Origin: Falsiroseomonas sp051433195
GTDB lineage: Bacteria > Pseudomonadota > Alphaproteobacteria > Acetobacterales > Acetobacteraceae
NCBI RefSeq assembly: GCF_051433195.1
Contig: NZ_JBHMFT010000008.1
Location: 62,001-126,000, forward strand
Length of the DNA stretch: 64,000 nucleotides
Reading direction: 5' to 3'
How positions within the stretch are numbered: position 1 is the stretch's first letter; each line of letters begins with the position of its first letter. The notes below the pieces were generated by a model that saw only the letters and a program-made list of their open reading frames with translations, did no database searches and was not told the origin of the DNA. This document shows positions 54,256 through 63,204 of the stretch, piece after piece. The position numbers were made by a program, and so were the translations under genes.

Positions 54256-56043
54256 ATGCCCATCCTGGTCGGTGCCGCTGCGGTCAAGGCCGATGCCACG
54301 CTGTTCGTGCTTCAACCCAGCATCACGCGCTGGCAGCGGCTGGAGGTCTCGCCGGCCGCGCTCGACATGGCGCCCGGGCTGGATGCGCGGATCGCCGACC
54401 CGCTCTGGATGATCGGGCGGCAATGGCAGTTCGCCGAACTGCTGGGCAACGACGCCGGCTCGCCGGTCTCGGCAACCCTCGCCTGGCAGTCCGCGCCGCT
54501 CAGGGTCGCGGGAGGCGATGCGGAGATCGGTTCGGCACCCGTCGAGCCAATCATCGAGGCCGAACCGGCGCGCGCCGCCTACTCCGCGCTGGCGGCCGAG
54601 GCGGGCATCGATTTCGGCCGTGCGCTCGCGCTGGAGGGCGCGGCGGCGCTGCTGCCGGTGTTCCGCGCCGCCTTTCCCTTCAGGCCGCCGGAGCCGGATG
54701 CGCTGGCCGCGCGCGACATGGCCGGGCAACGCTTCCGGGCGCTCGCGACCGGCGCGCTCGACGGAGCGGCCCTGGCAGCCGCGCTGGCAGCGGCGGACCA
54801 GGCGGCAGGCGCCGCGGCCTTGCCCGATGCGGTTGCCGTGCCGGAGCAGTCCCGCGACGCCACGCTGCGCGCCGCGACCGCATGGCTTGGCCACTGGCGA
54901 AGCCTGCTTCTGGAGCCCGACGGCGCCTCGGCCTGGAATGCCGAGCGCCTCGCCTACCGCTTTACGCTCGAAGCCGTGGAGCCCGATGGGCGCGTCACGC
55001 CACTCCCGGCGGAAGGCTATGCGGATGGCCGGCTCGACTGGTGGTCCTTCGACCAGGCCGCCTCCGCCGGCGGCGGCGCGGCGGCGGGGGCGCATTCCGT
55101 CACGCGCATGCCCGCGCCCGTGACCTTCGCCGGGATGCCCGCCGACCGCTACTGGGAGATGGAATTGGGCGGCGCGCCGCTCGCCGGCGTCTCGGCCGGA
55201 CCGGCCGGCATCGCGACGATGCTCGCGCTGGAATTCCTGCTGGTCTCCGGCACGGACTGGTTCCAGCTTCCGCTGCGCCTGCCCTACGGTGTCGCCTGCC
55301 GTGTGTCGGGGCTTTCCGTCACGGACTGCTTCGGCGTCGCGCAACAGATCGGGCGGGCGGCGCCCGGACCGGGCGGCTGGGCGGTGTTCGATCCCTCGGT
55401 GCAGGACCGGACGGCGGAGCCGCTCTTCCTCCTGCCCTCGGTCACCGCGGGTGTGCTGGAGGGCGAGCCGATCGAGGAAGTCGCGCTGTTCCGCGACGAG
55501 GCCGCGAATCTTGCCTGGGCGGTCGAACGGCGCGTGCCCGGGCTGACGTCCGTGCCGCTCGACGGCAAGGCGCTCGCCGCGCCGGAGGGCGCGCTGCTGT
55601 GGCAGCGGCCGGAGGGCGAGGCGGAGCTCGCGGCCGCGGCGATCTACCGGCTGCAAAGCCCGGTGCCGCTGCGCTGGTTCCCGCTGGTGCCGGAGCGCGA
55701 CCCGGACCGGGTCGGCGGCGTGAAGCTGCGCCTGCGCCGGCTGCGTCGCGCAACCGCCACGGCGGCTGACGAGAGCGGCCCCGATGCGCAGCGTGCCCTG
55801 CAGTTGCAGGTGAACGAGGAAACGCCGCTCGCCACCGTTCTGCGACCCCAGGATGGTGCCTTCGTGCTGGCGGAGCAGGAGGTACCGCGCGCCGGCCTGG
55901 TCCTCACCCGGTCGTTTCAGTACACTCGCGGGCCTGACGGGGCGCGGCTGCTGTGGCTCGGACGGCGCAAGCGCATCGGCCATGGCGAGGGCGCCAGCGG
56001 CCTGGCCTTCGACCTGCTCGATCCCGTGCGCCAGACGGCATGA
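54256..56043 (+). CDS. Protein of unknown function (595 aa), last gene of the giant-protein operon
   Basis: Not recognised. A striking N-terminal box at residues 26-80 reads RWQRLEVSPAALDMAPG, then DPLWMIGRQWQFAELLGND and AGSPVSATLAWQ. The remainder is mixed alpha/beta with FLLVSGTDWFQLPLRLPYG near 325-345 and a C-terminal half with QLQVNEETPLATVL. No signal peptide. GGGAG overlaps the previous stop, and only 3 bases separate the genes. It ends 63 bp from a convergent oxidoreductase gene. It shares with the other two unknowns a Trp/Gln-rich, carefully kept N-terminal motif and no catalytic signature. Confidence 0.6.
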   Translation: MPILVGAAAVKADATLFVLQPSITRWQRLEVSPAALDMAPGLDARIADPLWMIGRQWQFAELLGNDAGSPVSATLAWQSAPLRVAGGDAEIGSAPVEPIIEAEPARAAYSALAAEAGIDFGRALALEGAAALLPVFRAAFPFRPPEPDALAARDMAGQRFRALATGALDGAALAAALAAADQAAGAAALPDAVAVPEQSRDATLRAATAWLGHWRSLLLEPDGASAWNAERLAYRFTLEAVEPDGRVTPLPAEGYADGRLDWWSFDQAASAGGGAAAGAHSVTRMPAPVTFAGMPADRYWEMELGGAPLAGVSAGPAGIATMLALEFLLVSGTDWFQLPLRLPYGVACRVSGLSVTDCFGVAQQIGRAAPGPGGWAVFDPSVQDRTAEPLFLLPSVTAGVLEGEPIEEVALFRDEAANLAWAVERRVPGLTSVPLDGKALAAPEGALLWQRPEGEAELAAAAIYRLQSPVPLRWFPLVPERDPDRVGGVKLRLRRLRRATATAADESGPDAQRALQLQVNEETPLATVLRPQDGAFVLAEQEVPRAGLVLTRSFQYTRGPDGARLLWLGRRKRIGHGEGASGLAFDLLDPVRQTA

Positions 56044-56106
56044 GCGGCTTGAAGATCTTGGAGGAGAGGCATTGCGGACGGCCGCTGGGGGCGTGCCCTT
56101 GCGGGA

Positions 56107-57261
56107 TCAATCACCGGGCGGCAGGTCGATCCAGGCGCCATCGTGGGACTGACTTTGCAGCGCCGCCGTGATCATCCGCATGCCGGCCAGGCCATCGCGC
56201 AGGCCGGGCCCTGAAAGCGCCTGCGCGGAAGGCTCGCGGCCAAGCTGCCGCGCCAGGATCAGCTCCGCGAAATCCTGGTAGAGGTTGGCGAAGGCCTCGT
56301 GCAGACCCTCGGGGTGGCCGCGCCGCTGGCGTCCGGCGGCCAGCGCGGCGGGCGACAGCAGCGGGTGCTGGCGCGTCATCGTCACCGGGAAGCCGTCCCG
56401 CGATGCAAGACGCAACTCGCCATGGCGGTCGTGCCGCCATTCCAGATGGCCCTGCTCGCCCCAGACGCGCAGCAAAATGTGGTTTTCCGCCCCCGCCGCC
56501 GCCTGGCTGGCAATCAGGCTGCTGCGCGCGCCACCTTCCAGACGGAAGCGCAGATTGGCGTAGTCCTGCACCAGGCGGCCCGGCTGCAGGGTGCCAAGCT
56601 CCGCGCTCAGGCGCACCGCGGCCTGCCCGGTCACGTAGCAGGCCAGGTGGAAGGCGTGGGTGCCGATGTCGCCCAGCACCAGGGACGGCCCGCTGGTGGC
56701 GGGATCCAGCCGCCAGCGGCGCGGCGCATCGACCTGCGCTTCCACGAAGCTCGCCAGGCCGGCGCCGAAGTATTCGACCTGCACCATGCGCAACGCGCCC
56801 AGCGCACCCGCTTCCACCTGTGCGCGCGCCTCGCGGATCATCGGATAGCCCGAATAGGCATGGGCGAGGCACAGGATGATGCCATGCGCCGCCACGGCCT
56901 GCGCGATGGCCGTGGCTTCCTCCATCGTATTGGCCAGCGGCTTTTCCAGCATCACGTGCAGCCCGGCCTCCGCCGCCGCACAGGCGAGGCGCCGGTGGCT
57001 GTCATTCGGCGTGACGATGGTGACCGCGGCGATGCCGTCGGGGCGCCGTGATTCGGCGGCGAACATCGCCTCCGCGCTCGGGTAGATGCGATCCGGTGCG
57101 ACGCCGTATTCCGCCGCCGCCGCCACGGCCTTGTCCGGATTGCCGGAAAACGCACCGGCCACGAGGGCGAAGCGGCGGTCGAGCAGCGCGGCACGCTGGT
57201 GCACGGGCCCGATCATCGCCGGCGCGGCGCCGCCGACGAAACCCAGGGGGATCGGCTTCAT
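56107..57261 (-). CDS. Gfo/Idh/MocA family oxidoreductase
   Basis: 384 aa. N-terminal Rossmann fold with a loose Gly motif (GFVGGAAPAMIG), the EKPLANTMEEA segment with the catalytic Lys, and GDIGTHAFHLACYVTG carrying the Asp/His of the active site; a C-terminal alpha/beta domain completes the family length. Members oxidise or reduce sugars, inositols and sugar acids with NAD(P). It is coupled by ATGA to the GntR regulator and lies divergent from a sugar-type importer and a dehydratase, so it most likely acts on that imported sugar acid. Substrate not determined. Confidence 0.9.
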   Translation of the reverse strand: MKPIPLGFVGGAAPAMIGPVHQRAALLDRRFALVAGAFSGNPDKAVAAAAEYGVAPDRIYPSAEAMFAAESRRPDGIAAVTIVTPNDSHRRLACAAAEAGLHVMLEKPLANTMEEATAIAQAVAAHGIILCLAHAYSGYPMIREARAQVEAGALGALRMVQVEYFGAGLASFVEAQVDAPRRWRLDPATSGPSLVLGDIGTHAFHLACYVTGQAAVRLSAELGTLQPGRLVQDYANLRFRLEGGARSSLIASQAAAGAENHILLRVWGEQGHLEWRHDRHGELRLASRDGFPVTMTRQHPLLSPAALAAGRQRRGHPEGLHEAFANLYQDFAELILARQLGREPSAQALSGPGLRDGLAGMRMITAALQSQSHDGAWIDLPPGD

Positions 57262-57938
57262 GCCTGGTCCTTCTGCATCATCGCCAGCATGTCGTCCCCG
57301 GCACGACGCACATGCAGGGCGTGGATCGCCTGCGCCGCGGCGGCATCACGACGCTCCAGCGCCTCGATCAGCGACCAATGCTCCTGCTGGATGATGGCGA
57401 GGCGGCCGGGCGCATAGCCGTGGCGGCTGCGCAGTACGCCGATGATGGCGGTGTGCTGGTCCAGCAGGCGCATCGCCTCCGCGTTGCCGGTGACGCCGAG
57501 GATCGCCTCGTGGAATTCGCGGTTCACCGACTCCAGCGCCAGCCGGTCATCGGCCGTGACGAGCGCATCGTAGCGGCGCTGGATGGCGCGAAGCCGGTCG
57601 ATGAGGTCCGCGGTCACACAGGGGGCCGCCTGGAAGGTCAGGAAGCCCTCCAGCGCCTCGCGGATGTCGAACAGGTTGCGGATGAACCGGGCATCCATGC
57701 GGCGGACGCTGGCACCGCGGTTGGGCGACAGCGTCACTAGCCCCTCGCCCTGCAATTGCTGCAACGCCTCCCGCACCGGCATCTGGCTGAGGCCATAGAG
57801 CAGCGCCAGGTCGGCGATCTTCAGGCGTGATCCCGGCGCGATGCGGCCGGAGATGATGTCGCGCCGGATACGGTCGCGCACCCGCTGGTAGGTGGTGCCG
57901 CCCATCGGCGGATCCGTCTCGGTGGGCAGCGTCTCCAC
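57258..57938 (-). CDS. GntR-family regulator, FCD (FadR-like) subgroup
   Basis: 226 aa from a GTG with AGGAG 7 bases upstream (an ATG at 57905 is possible but poorly preceded). Residues 12-80 form the winged helix (IISGRIAPGSRLKIADLAL, LSQMPVREALQQLQGEGLV). From about 88 an all-helical FCD domain follows, with DIREALEGFLT and NREFHEAILGVTGN, which holds a metal and a carboxylate ligand in relatives. It should repress the sugar-acid genes on both sides until a sugar-acid inducer binds. The perfect palindrome at 58024-58037, in the divergent gap, is its probable operator. Confidence 0.92.
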   Translation of the reverse strand: METLPTETDPPMGGTTYQRVRDRIRRDIISGRIAPGSRLKIADLALLYGLSQMPVREALQQLQGEGLVTLSPNRGASVRRMDARFIRNLFDIREALEGFLTFQAAPCVTADLIDRLRAIQRRYDALVTADDRLALESVNREFHEAILGVTGNAEAMRLLDQHTAIIGVLRSRHGYAPGRLAIIQQEHWSLIEALERRDAAAAQAIHALHVRRAGDDMLAMMQKDQA

Positions 57939-58023
57939 GCGGATGCTCCTGCGGCATCGCGGGGGGATGCTCCCGATGCCGTGTGCGAAGGGGTCCGGCG
58001 GCGAGGCTTGACCCCGGATGATC

Positions 58024-58037
58024 GATTTGATCAAATC
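58024..58037. promoter_or_regulatory. 14-bp palindrome, probable GntR operator
   Basis: GATTTGATCAAATC is a perfect palindrome in the 240-bp gap between the divergent GntR and binding-protein genes. It lies 86 bp from the GntR start and 141 bp from the importer start, and it is AT-rich in a GC-rich setting. FCD-type GntR repressors bind short palindromes of this kind. The rest of the gap shows no gene. Confidence 0.6.
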
Positions 58038-58178
58038 CACCGGTCCAAGAAAATGCCGATTTGGTGGCCCCGGCGCAAGCACTGTGAGACCCGGGCCATG
58101 CCGATCCCGAAGGTGCCGCGAAGCGGCCGTCACACGACAAGAAGGCCGGCCCCGAACGCCGGTTGAGAGGGAGGGTCC

Positions 58179-59468
58179 ATGAACGCCATCACCCGCCGCG
58201 GCGCGTTGCTCGGCACCATCGGCACCATCGGTGCCACGCTGGCCGCACCGCGCCTGGCCCAGGCCCAGGCCGCGAAGCCGCGCCTGACACTGATCTCGCA
58301 ATGGAGCGCCGGCAGCGACGGCGCCGCCATCAGCGCCCTCGGCCGTGTCTTCGAGGAGGAAGGCGGCACCTGGCAGCACAGCCCGGTGCCGGGCTTCACG
58401 ACGGAGATGATGAACAAGCTGCGCGCCGACATCCTGTCCGGCAACCCGCCGGCGGCGTCCCAGCTCAAGGGACCTGAGATCGCCGCCTGGTCGCGCATCG
58501 CGCCGACCCGGGACCTGACGCGGGAAGTGGCGGCGGCGGGCTATGAGGCCGTGGTGGCGCCGGACCTTGCCAAGTTGCACAAGCCGCAGGGCAAGTGGAT
58601 TGCGCTGCCGCTGCAGATCTACCGCACCAACACGCTGTTCGTGTCGCGCCGCGCGATGGAGAAGGTGGGCGCACGCGAACTGCCGAAGACCTGGGCGGAG
58701 TTCAACACCCTCGCCGGCAAGATGAAGGATGCCGGCATCACGCCGATCGCCAATGGCGGCATCCGCTGGGATGACGGCATGAAGTTCGAAATCGCCCTCG
58801 CCGGCCTCAGCCCCGAAGCCTACCGGAAGGCGCTGATGGAGCTGGATGACCGCACGCTGCGCGGGCCGGAGGTGCTGGCCGCCTTCCGCCAGTTGCGCCA
58901 GTTCTCCAACTGGATGGACCCGGCGGCCGCCGGCCAGCACTACAGCACCTTCCTGCCGCGCTTCATCCGCGGCGAGATGGGCATGCTGATGATGGGCGGC
59001 TGGGCGCAGGGCGTGATCCGCCACAACGGCTTCGGTCCGGACGACTACATGGTCGGCCAGGCTCCGGTGGACAACGGCAAGCCCTGCTTCGTGCTGAACG
59101 CCGACGCCTTCATCTTCTGGCAGCGCCGCGAGCCGGATTTCCAGGCCGGCCAGGCGCTGTTCGCGAACCTGGTGATGAGCAAGCGGGTGCAGGAGATGTA
59201 CTCCAAGATCACCGGCTCCGTCCCCGTCCGCACCGACATGGACCTGTCCGGCGAGGGCTGGTCCGACGGGCAGCGGGAGGCTTCGCGGTCCCTGGGCGAA
59301 TCCGTGCGCGCCAACCAGGCGGTGCTGAGCCTCGCGCACAACATGGCGCAGAACAACCAGATGTCGGCGGCCATGATCGACATCCTGACGGAGTATGTGC
59401 ACGACAAGTCGGTGACGCCGGAGGTCGCGGCGCGCCGCCTCGCCGAAGCCGTCGACGACGCGCGCTGA
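58179..59468 (+). CDS. Sugar-type ABC importer substrate-binding protein
   Basis: 429 aa, family-1 binding protein (as UgpB or AraN). A Tat-like leader (TRRGALLGTIGTIGATLAA with cleavage near AQA) is followed by LTLISQWSAGSDGAAISALG, MMNKLRADILSGNPPAASQL, and NGGIRWDDGMKFEIAL. The Trp-rich and acidic pattern resembles glucose/mannose or sugar-acid binders. GGGAGGG is just before the ATG. First gene of the plus-strand sugar-acid operon and divergent from its likely repressor. Confidence 0.9.
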   Translation: MNAITRRGALLGTIGTIGATLAAPRLAQAQAAKPRLTLISQWSAGSDGAAISALGRVFEEEGGTWQHSPVPGFTTEMMNKLRADILSGNPPAASQLKGPEIAAWSRIAPTRDLTREVAAAGYEAVVAPDLAKLHKPQGKWIALPLQIYRTNTLFVSRRAMEKVGARELPKTWAEFNTLAGKMKDAGITPIANGGIRWDDGMKFEIALAGLSPEAYRKALMELDDRTLRGPEVLAAFRQLRQFSNWMDPAAAGQHYSTFLPRFIRGEMGMLMMGGWAQGVIRHNGFGPDDYMVGQAPVDNGKPCFVLNADAFIFWQRREPDFQAGQALFANLVMSKRVQEMYSKITGSVPVRTDMDLSGEGWSDGQREASRSLGESVRANQAVLSLAHNMAQNNQMSAAMIDILTEYVHDKSVTPEVAARRLAEAVDDAR

Positions 59469-59472
59469 GGCG

Positions 59473-60429
59473 ATGAACATCCAGGCAAGGCCGGCAGGCG
59501 TCGCGGGGGCGCCCGCCCGGCGTCCCCTGCCCTCCGCACGGCGCGCCTGGGTGGAGCGCTGGCTGCCGCACCTGGTGTTGTGGCCGCCGCTGCTGATCAG
59601 CGTGCTGCACGTGATCAGCTTCACGCTCTACACCACCTGGATCTCCTTCACCGACTCGACGCTGATCCCGAGCTACGAGCTGATCGGGATGCGCAACTAC
59701 TGGTCCGTGCTGGGCTCCCGCAACTGGAAGATCGCCTATTCCAACCTGCTGATCTACGGCACCTGCTTCGTCACGCTGACCACCGCGCTCGGCCTGCTGC
59801 TGGCGATCCTGATCGACCAGCGCATCCGCGCGGAGACGCTGTTCCGCACCATCTTCCTGTATCCGATGGCGGTGTCCTTCGTGGTCACCGGCACGGTCTG
59901 GGCCTGGCTGCTGAATCCCGGCATCGGCATCCAGAAGCTGGTCCGCGACATGGGATTTGCCGAGTTCCGCTTCGATTGGCTCGTGGACCGCGACATGGCG
60001 ATCTACACCATCGTCATCGCCGGCGCCTGGCAGGCCTCCGGCTTCGCCATGGCGCTGTTCCTGGCCGGCATCCGCTCGGTGGAGGCGGATCTCTACAAGG
60101 CGGCGCAGATCGACGGCGCGGGCGTCTGGCGCATCTATCGCCGCGTGGTGCTGCCCAGCATCGGGCCGATCTTCATCGCCGTGCTGGTGGTGCTGCTGCA
60201 ATTCACCATCAAGACCTTCGACCTGGTGCGCGCGCTGACCGGCGGCGGGCCCGGCATCGCGACACAGTTGCCGACGCTGGTGGTGTACGACCTGATGTTC
60301 CAGCGCGGCTTGCTCGGCCGCGGCGCGGCGGCCGCTGTGCTGATGCTGCTGTCGCTGCTGGCGGTACTGGTACCGTACTTCGGCTATGTCCGCTGGCGAA
60401 AGCACCGGGAGGGACGCCGCAATGGCTGA
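59473..60429 (+). CDS. Sugar-type ABC importer permease (MalF/UgpA-like)
   Basis: 318 aa with six spans after a 30-residue cytoplasmic tail. The EAA loop KAAQIDGAGVWRIYRRVVLP is intact. It follows the binding-protein stop by 4 bases and overlaps the next permease by 8 bases. Family text such as FLYPMAVSFVVTGTVWAWLL supports the MalF group. Confidence 0.92.
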   Translation: MNIQARPAGVAGAPARRPLPSARRAWVERWLPHLVLWPPLLISVLHVISFTLYTTWISFTDSTLIPSYELIGMRNYWSVLGSRNWKIAYSNLLIYGTCFVTLTTALGLLLAILIDQRIRAETLFRTIFLYPMAVSFVVTGTVWAWLLNPGIGIQKLVRDMGFAEFRFDWLVDRDMAIYTIVIAGAWQASGFAMALFLAGIRSVEADLYKAAQIDGAGVWRIYRRVVLPSIGPIFIAVLVVLLQFTIKTFDLVRALTGGGPGIATQLPTLVVYDLMFQRGLLGRGAAAAVLMLLSLLAVLVPYFGYVRWRKHREGRRNG

Positions 60430-61306
60430 CGCCGCCGCCCCCTCCTTCTCCCCCGGCGTGCGCGGCCGGCCGGCGCGCTTCATGGTCTACGCGCTGCTGA
60501 TCGGCTTCGCCGCCTTCTACCTGACACCGCTGGTAGTCGTGGTGCTGAATTCCGTGCGGACGGCGCAGGATATCGGCGCCACCTCCGTCATCGGCTTCCC
60601 GCGCGAATTCGCCTTCGACAATTTCAGCCGCGCCTGGGGCAGCTACTGCATCGCGCAGACCTGCGCCGGCATCTCGCCCTACATGTGGAACTCGTTCCTG
60701 CTGGTGATCCCGGCGACGATCCTCTCCACGCTGCTCGGCGCGCTGAACGGCTATTCGATCGCACTGTGGCGCTTCAAGGGCGACAACTGGATCTTCGGCA
60801 TCATCATCCTGGGCGTCTTCCTGCCGGAGCAGATGAAGCTGATCCCGTGGACACTGGTTCTGCGCGACATCGGCCTGACCAACAGCATATCTGGCCTGGT
60901 GATGATCCATGTCATCCAGGGCATCAGCTTCACCACGCTGTTCTGCCGCAACTACTATGTCTCCATCCCGCCGGAGTTGCTGAAGGCGGCGCGCATCGAT
61001 GGGGCCGGCTTCTTCCGCATCTTCTGGCGCATCGTGCTGCCGCTGTCGCCGCCGATCCTGATCGTCACGGTGATCTGGCAGTTCACGCATATCTGGAACG
61101 AGTTCCTCTACGGCGTGACATTCACCTCCGGCACCCAGCAGCCGGTGACGGCGGCGCTCATTGCGCTCAGCGTCTCGGTCAGCGAGGCGCCGCAATACGG
61201 CGTGCAGAGCGCGGCGGTGCTGCTGGCCGCGCTGCCGACGCTGCTGGTCTATCTGTTCGGCGGCAAGTATTTCCTGCGCGGCCTGACGGCCGGCGCGGTC
61301 AAGTAG
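60422..61306 (+). CDS. Sugar-type ABC importer permease (MalG/UgpE-like)
   Basis: 294 aa. The ATG was chosen for GGGAGGGA about 7 bases upstream; an earlier ATG-less extension reaches 60386. Six spans and the EAA loop KAARIDGAGFFRIFWRIVLP. The C-terminus ends GLTAGAVK, the family hallmark. The periplasmic insert after the first span (RDAIGATSV-like, ending in CAGISPYMW) contains two Cys. Pairs with the permease upstream. Confidence 0.92.
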   Translation: MADAAAPSFSPGVRGRPARFMVYALLIGFAAFYLTPLVVVVLNSVRTAQDIGATSVIGFPREFAFDNFSRAWGSYCIAQTCAGISPYMWNSFLLVIPATILSTLLGALNGYSIALWRFKGDNWIFGIIILGVFLPEQMKLIPWTLVLRDIGLTNSISGLVMIHVIQGISFTTLFCRNYYVSIPPELLKAARIDGAGFFRIFWRIVLPLSPPILIVTVIWQFTHIWNEFLYGVTFTSGTQQPVTAALIALSVSVSEAPQYGVQSAAVLLAALPTLLVYLFGGKYFLRGLTAGAVK

Positions 61307-61315
61307 GGGGGCGTC

Positions 61316-62434
61316 ATGGCGGCACTGACCATCCGCGGCGTGCGCAAGCGCTTCGGCACGCAGGAGGTGCTGAAGGGCATCGACCTGCAGGCCGACAGCG
61401 GCGAGTTCCTGGTGCTCGTCGGTCCCTCCGGCTGCGGAAAGTCGACGCTGCTGGCGATCATCGCCGGCCTGGAAAGCGCGAACGAGGGCGAGATCGAGAT
61501 CGGTGACCGGGTGGTGACGCGCATCCCGCCGAAAGACCGCGACATCGCGATGGTCTTTCAATCCTATGCCCTCTATCCGACCATGACAGTTCGCGAAAAC
61601 ATGACCTTCGGCATGGAATGCCGTCGCATCCCGAAGGCCCAGCAGGCGGAGGCGCTGGACCGCACTGCGAAGCTGCTGCAGATCGAGGCGCTGCTGGACC
61701 GCAAGCCCTCGCAGCTGTCCGGCGGCCAGCGGCAGCGCGTGGCGATGGGACGTGCGTTGGTGCGCGACCCGCTGCTGTTCCTGTTCGACGAGCCGTTGTC
61801 CAACCTCGACGCCAAGCTGCGGGTCGAGATGCGGATGGAGATCAAGCAGCTGCACCGCCGCATCGGCTCCACCATCGTCTACGTCACGCATGACCAGATC
61901 GAGGCGATGACGATGGCGACCCGCATCGCCGTGATGCACCAGGGCGAGGTCCAGCAATACGCGGACCCCGACACCATCTACAATCGTCCGGCCAACCTGT
62001 TCGTGGCCCGCTTCATGGGCGCGCCGCCAATGAACACGGTGGCGGCGCGCCTGGCGAACGATGGCGGCGCGCTGACGGCGGTGATCGGCGCAGGCCGTCC
62101 GGACGAGATCCGCCTGCCGCTGCCGGAGGATGTGGTGGCGACGCGCGCCTTCCTGGACCGCGAGGTCGTCCTCGGCATCCGGCCCGAAGCGATCGGCGAG
62201 GCGGAGCGACGTTACGGCGCCGACCCCCGCACCAGCATCGCCATCGATGCGCCGGTGGAAATGACGGAGCCGACGGGGGCCGAGACCATCGTGCTGATGC
62301 GCATGGGCGGACAGCAACTGCTGGGCCGCGTTGCCCCCGATGTGCGGCTCGCCGTGGACCAGCCCGGTCGCTTCGCCGTCGATACCCGCCGCATCTGCCT
62401 TTTCGACCCAGCCACGGACCGACTGATCGCATGA
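61316..62434 (+). CDS. Sugar-type ABC importer ATPase (UgpC/MalK-like)
   Basis: 372 aa. Walker A GPSGCGKST, Q-loop VFQSYALYPTMTV, signature LSGGQRQRVAMG, Walker B LFLFDEPLSNLDAKLR, H-loop VTHDQIEAMTMA, then a C-terminal TOBE-type regulatory domain from residue 240. It is clearly related to the ATPase at 30240 but distinct in the C-terminal domain. It overlaps the SDR gene by 4 bases. Confidence 0.93.
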   Translation: MAALTIRGVRKRFGTQEVLKGIDLQADSGEFLVLVGPSGCGKSTLLAIIAGLESANEGEIEIGDRVVTRIPPKDRDIAMVFQSYALYPTMTVRENMTFGMECRRIPKAQQAEALDRTAKLLQIEALLDRKPSQLSGGQRQRVAMGRALVRDPLLFLFDEPLSNLDAKLRVEMRMEIKQLHRRIGSTIVYVTHDQIEAMTMATRIAVMHQGEVQQYADPDTIYNRPANLFVARFMGAPPMNTVAARLANDGGALTAVIGAGRPDEIRLPLPEDVVATRAFLDREVVLGIRPEAIGEAERRYGADPRTSIAIDAPVEMTEPTGAETIVLMRMGGQQLLGRVAPDVRLAVDQPGRFAVDTRRICLFDPATDRLIA

Positions 62435-63189
62435 ATCACATCACCGCCTCGCGTTATGCGGGGCTCGCCGGCCGCCTTGTCATCGTCACGGGCGGTGCCA
62501 GCGGAATCGGAGAATCCTTCACCCGCGAATTTGCCGGCCAAGGTGCCCGCGTCGCCTTCCTCGACAAGCAGGCGGAGGTCGGACAGGCCCTCGCGGCGGA
62601 ACTCGGCGCGACCTTCCGCGCCTGTGACCTGACGGATACGGCGGCGCTGCGCGCGGCGCTGGCCGGAATCCATGCGGAGTGCGGCCCGGCCTCCGTCCTG
62701 GTGAACAATGCTGCGGTCGACCAGCGCCAGGATTTCCTCGACGTCACCGAGGAGAGCTTCGACTTCATGATGGCGGTGAACTTTCGCCACGTCTTCTTCG
62801 CCTGCCAGGCCGTTGCGCCGCAGATGCGCGACCTCGGCGGCGGTTCCATCATCAACATGTCCTCCATCGCCTGGATGAATGGCGCGCCGGACATGCAGGC
62901 CTATGCCGCGGGCAAGGCCGCCATCGTCGGCTTCACGAACTCCCTGGCCCGGCAACTCGGCCCTGACCGTATCCGCGTCAACGCCATCGCCCCCGGTATG
63001 GTCATCACGCCGCGGCAGCGCGAGTTGTGGTATCAGGACGAGAGCAAGATCGCAGCCGGTCGTGCACGCCAATGCATTCCGGACGCGATCGAGCCGGAGG
63101 AGGTCGCGCGCCTCGGCCTGTTCCTCGCCTCCGACGACAGCAAACTGATCACCAAGCAATGCTTCATGGTCAGCGGCGGCTCACGCTGA
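62431..63189 (+). CDS. Short-chain dehydrogenase/reductase of the sugar-acid operon
   Basis: 252 aa. Cofactor loop TGGASGIG, NNA motif in VNNAAVDQRQ, Ser in MSSIAWMNG, and the catalytic YAAGK. It lacks an Asp-Arg NADP signature after the second strand (VAFLDKQAEV has Asp, favouring NAD). The operon order importer, SDR, dehydratase suggests oxidation of a sugar to a lactone or acid before dehydration. ATGA overlap with the ATPase gene. Confidence 0.9.
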   Translation: MNHITASRYAGLAGRLVIVTGGASGIGESFTREFAGQGARVAFLDKQAEVGQALAAELGATFRACDLTDTAALRAALAGIHAECGPASVLVNNAAVDQRQDFLDVTEESFDFMMAVNFRHVFFACQAVAPQMRDLGGGSIINMSSIAWMNGAPDMQAYAAGKAAIVGFTNSLARQLGPDRIRVNAIAPGMVITPRQRELWYQDESKIAAGRARQCIPDAIEPEEVARLGLFLASDDSKLITKQCFMVSGGSR

Positions 63190-63204
63190 CGGAAAGGACG
63201 GCGC

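Noticed and set aside
39778..56043. Reading the giant operon as a phage tail or contractile injection system
   Set aside because: No sheath, tube, baseplate, spike, LysM or AAA gene is present, so this label would be a guess from protein size only.
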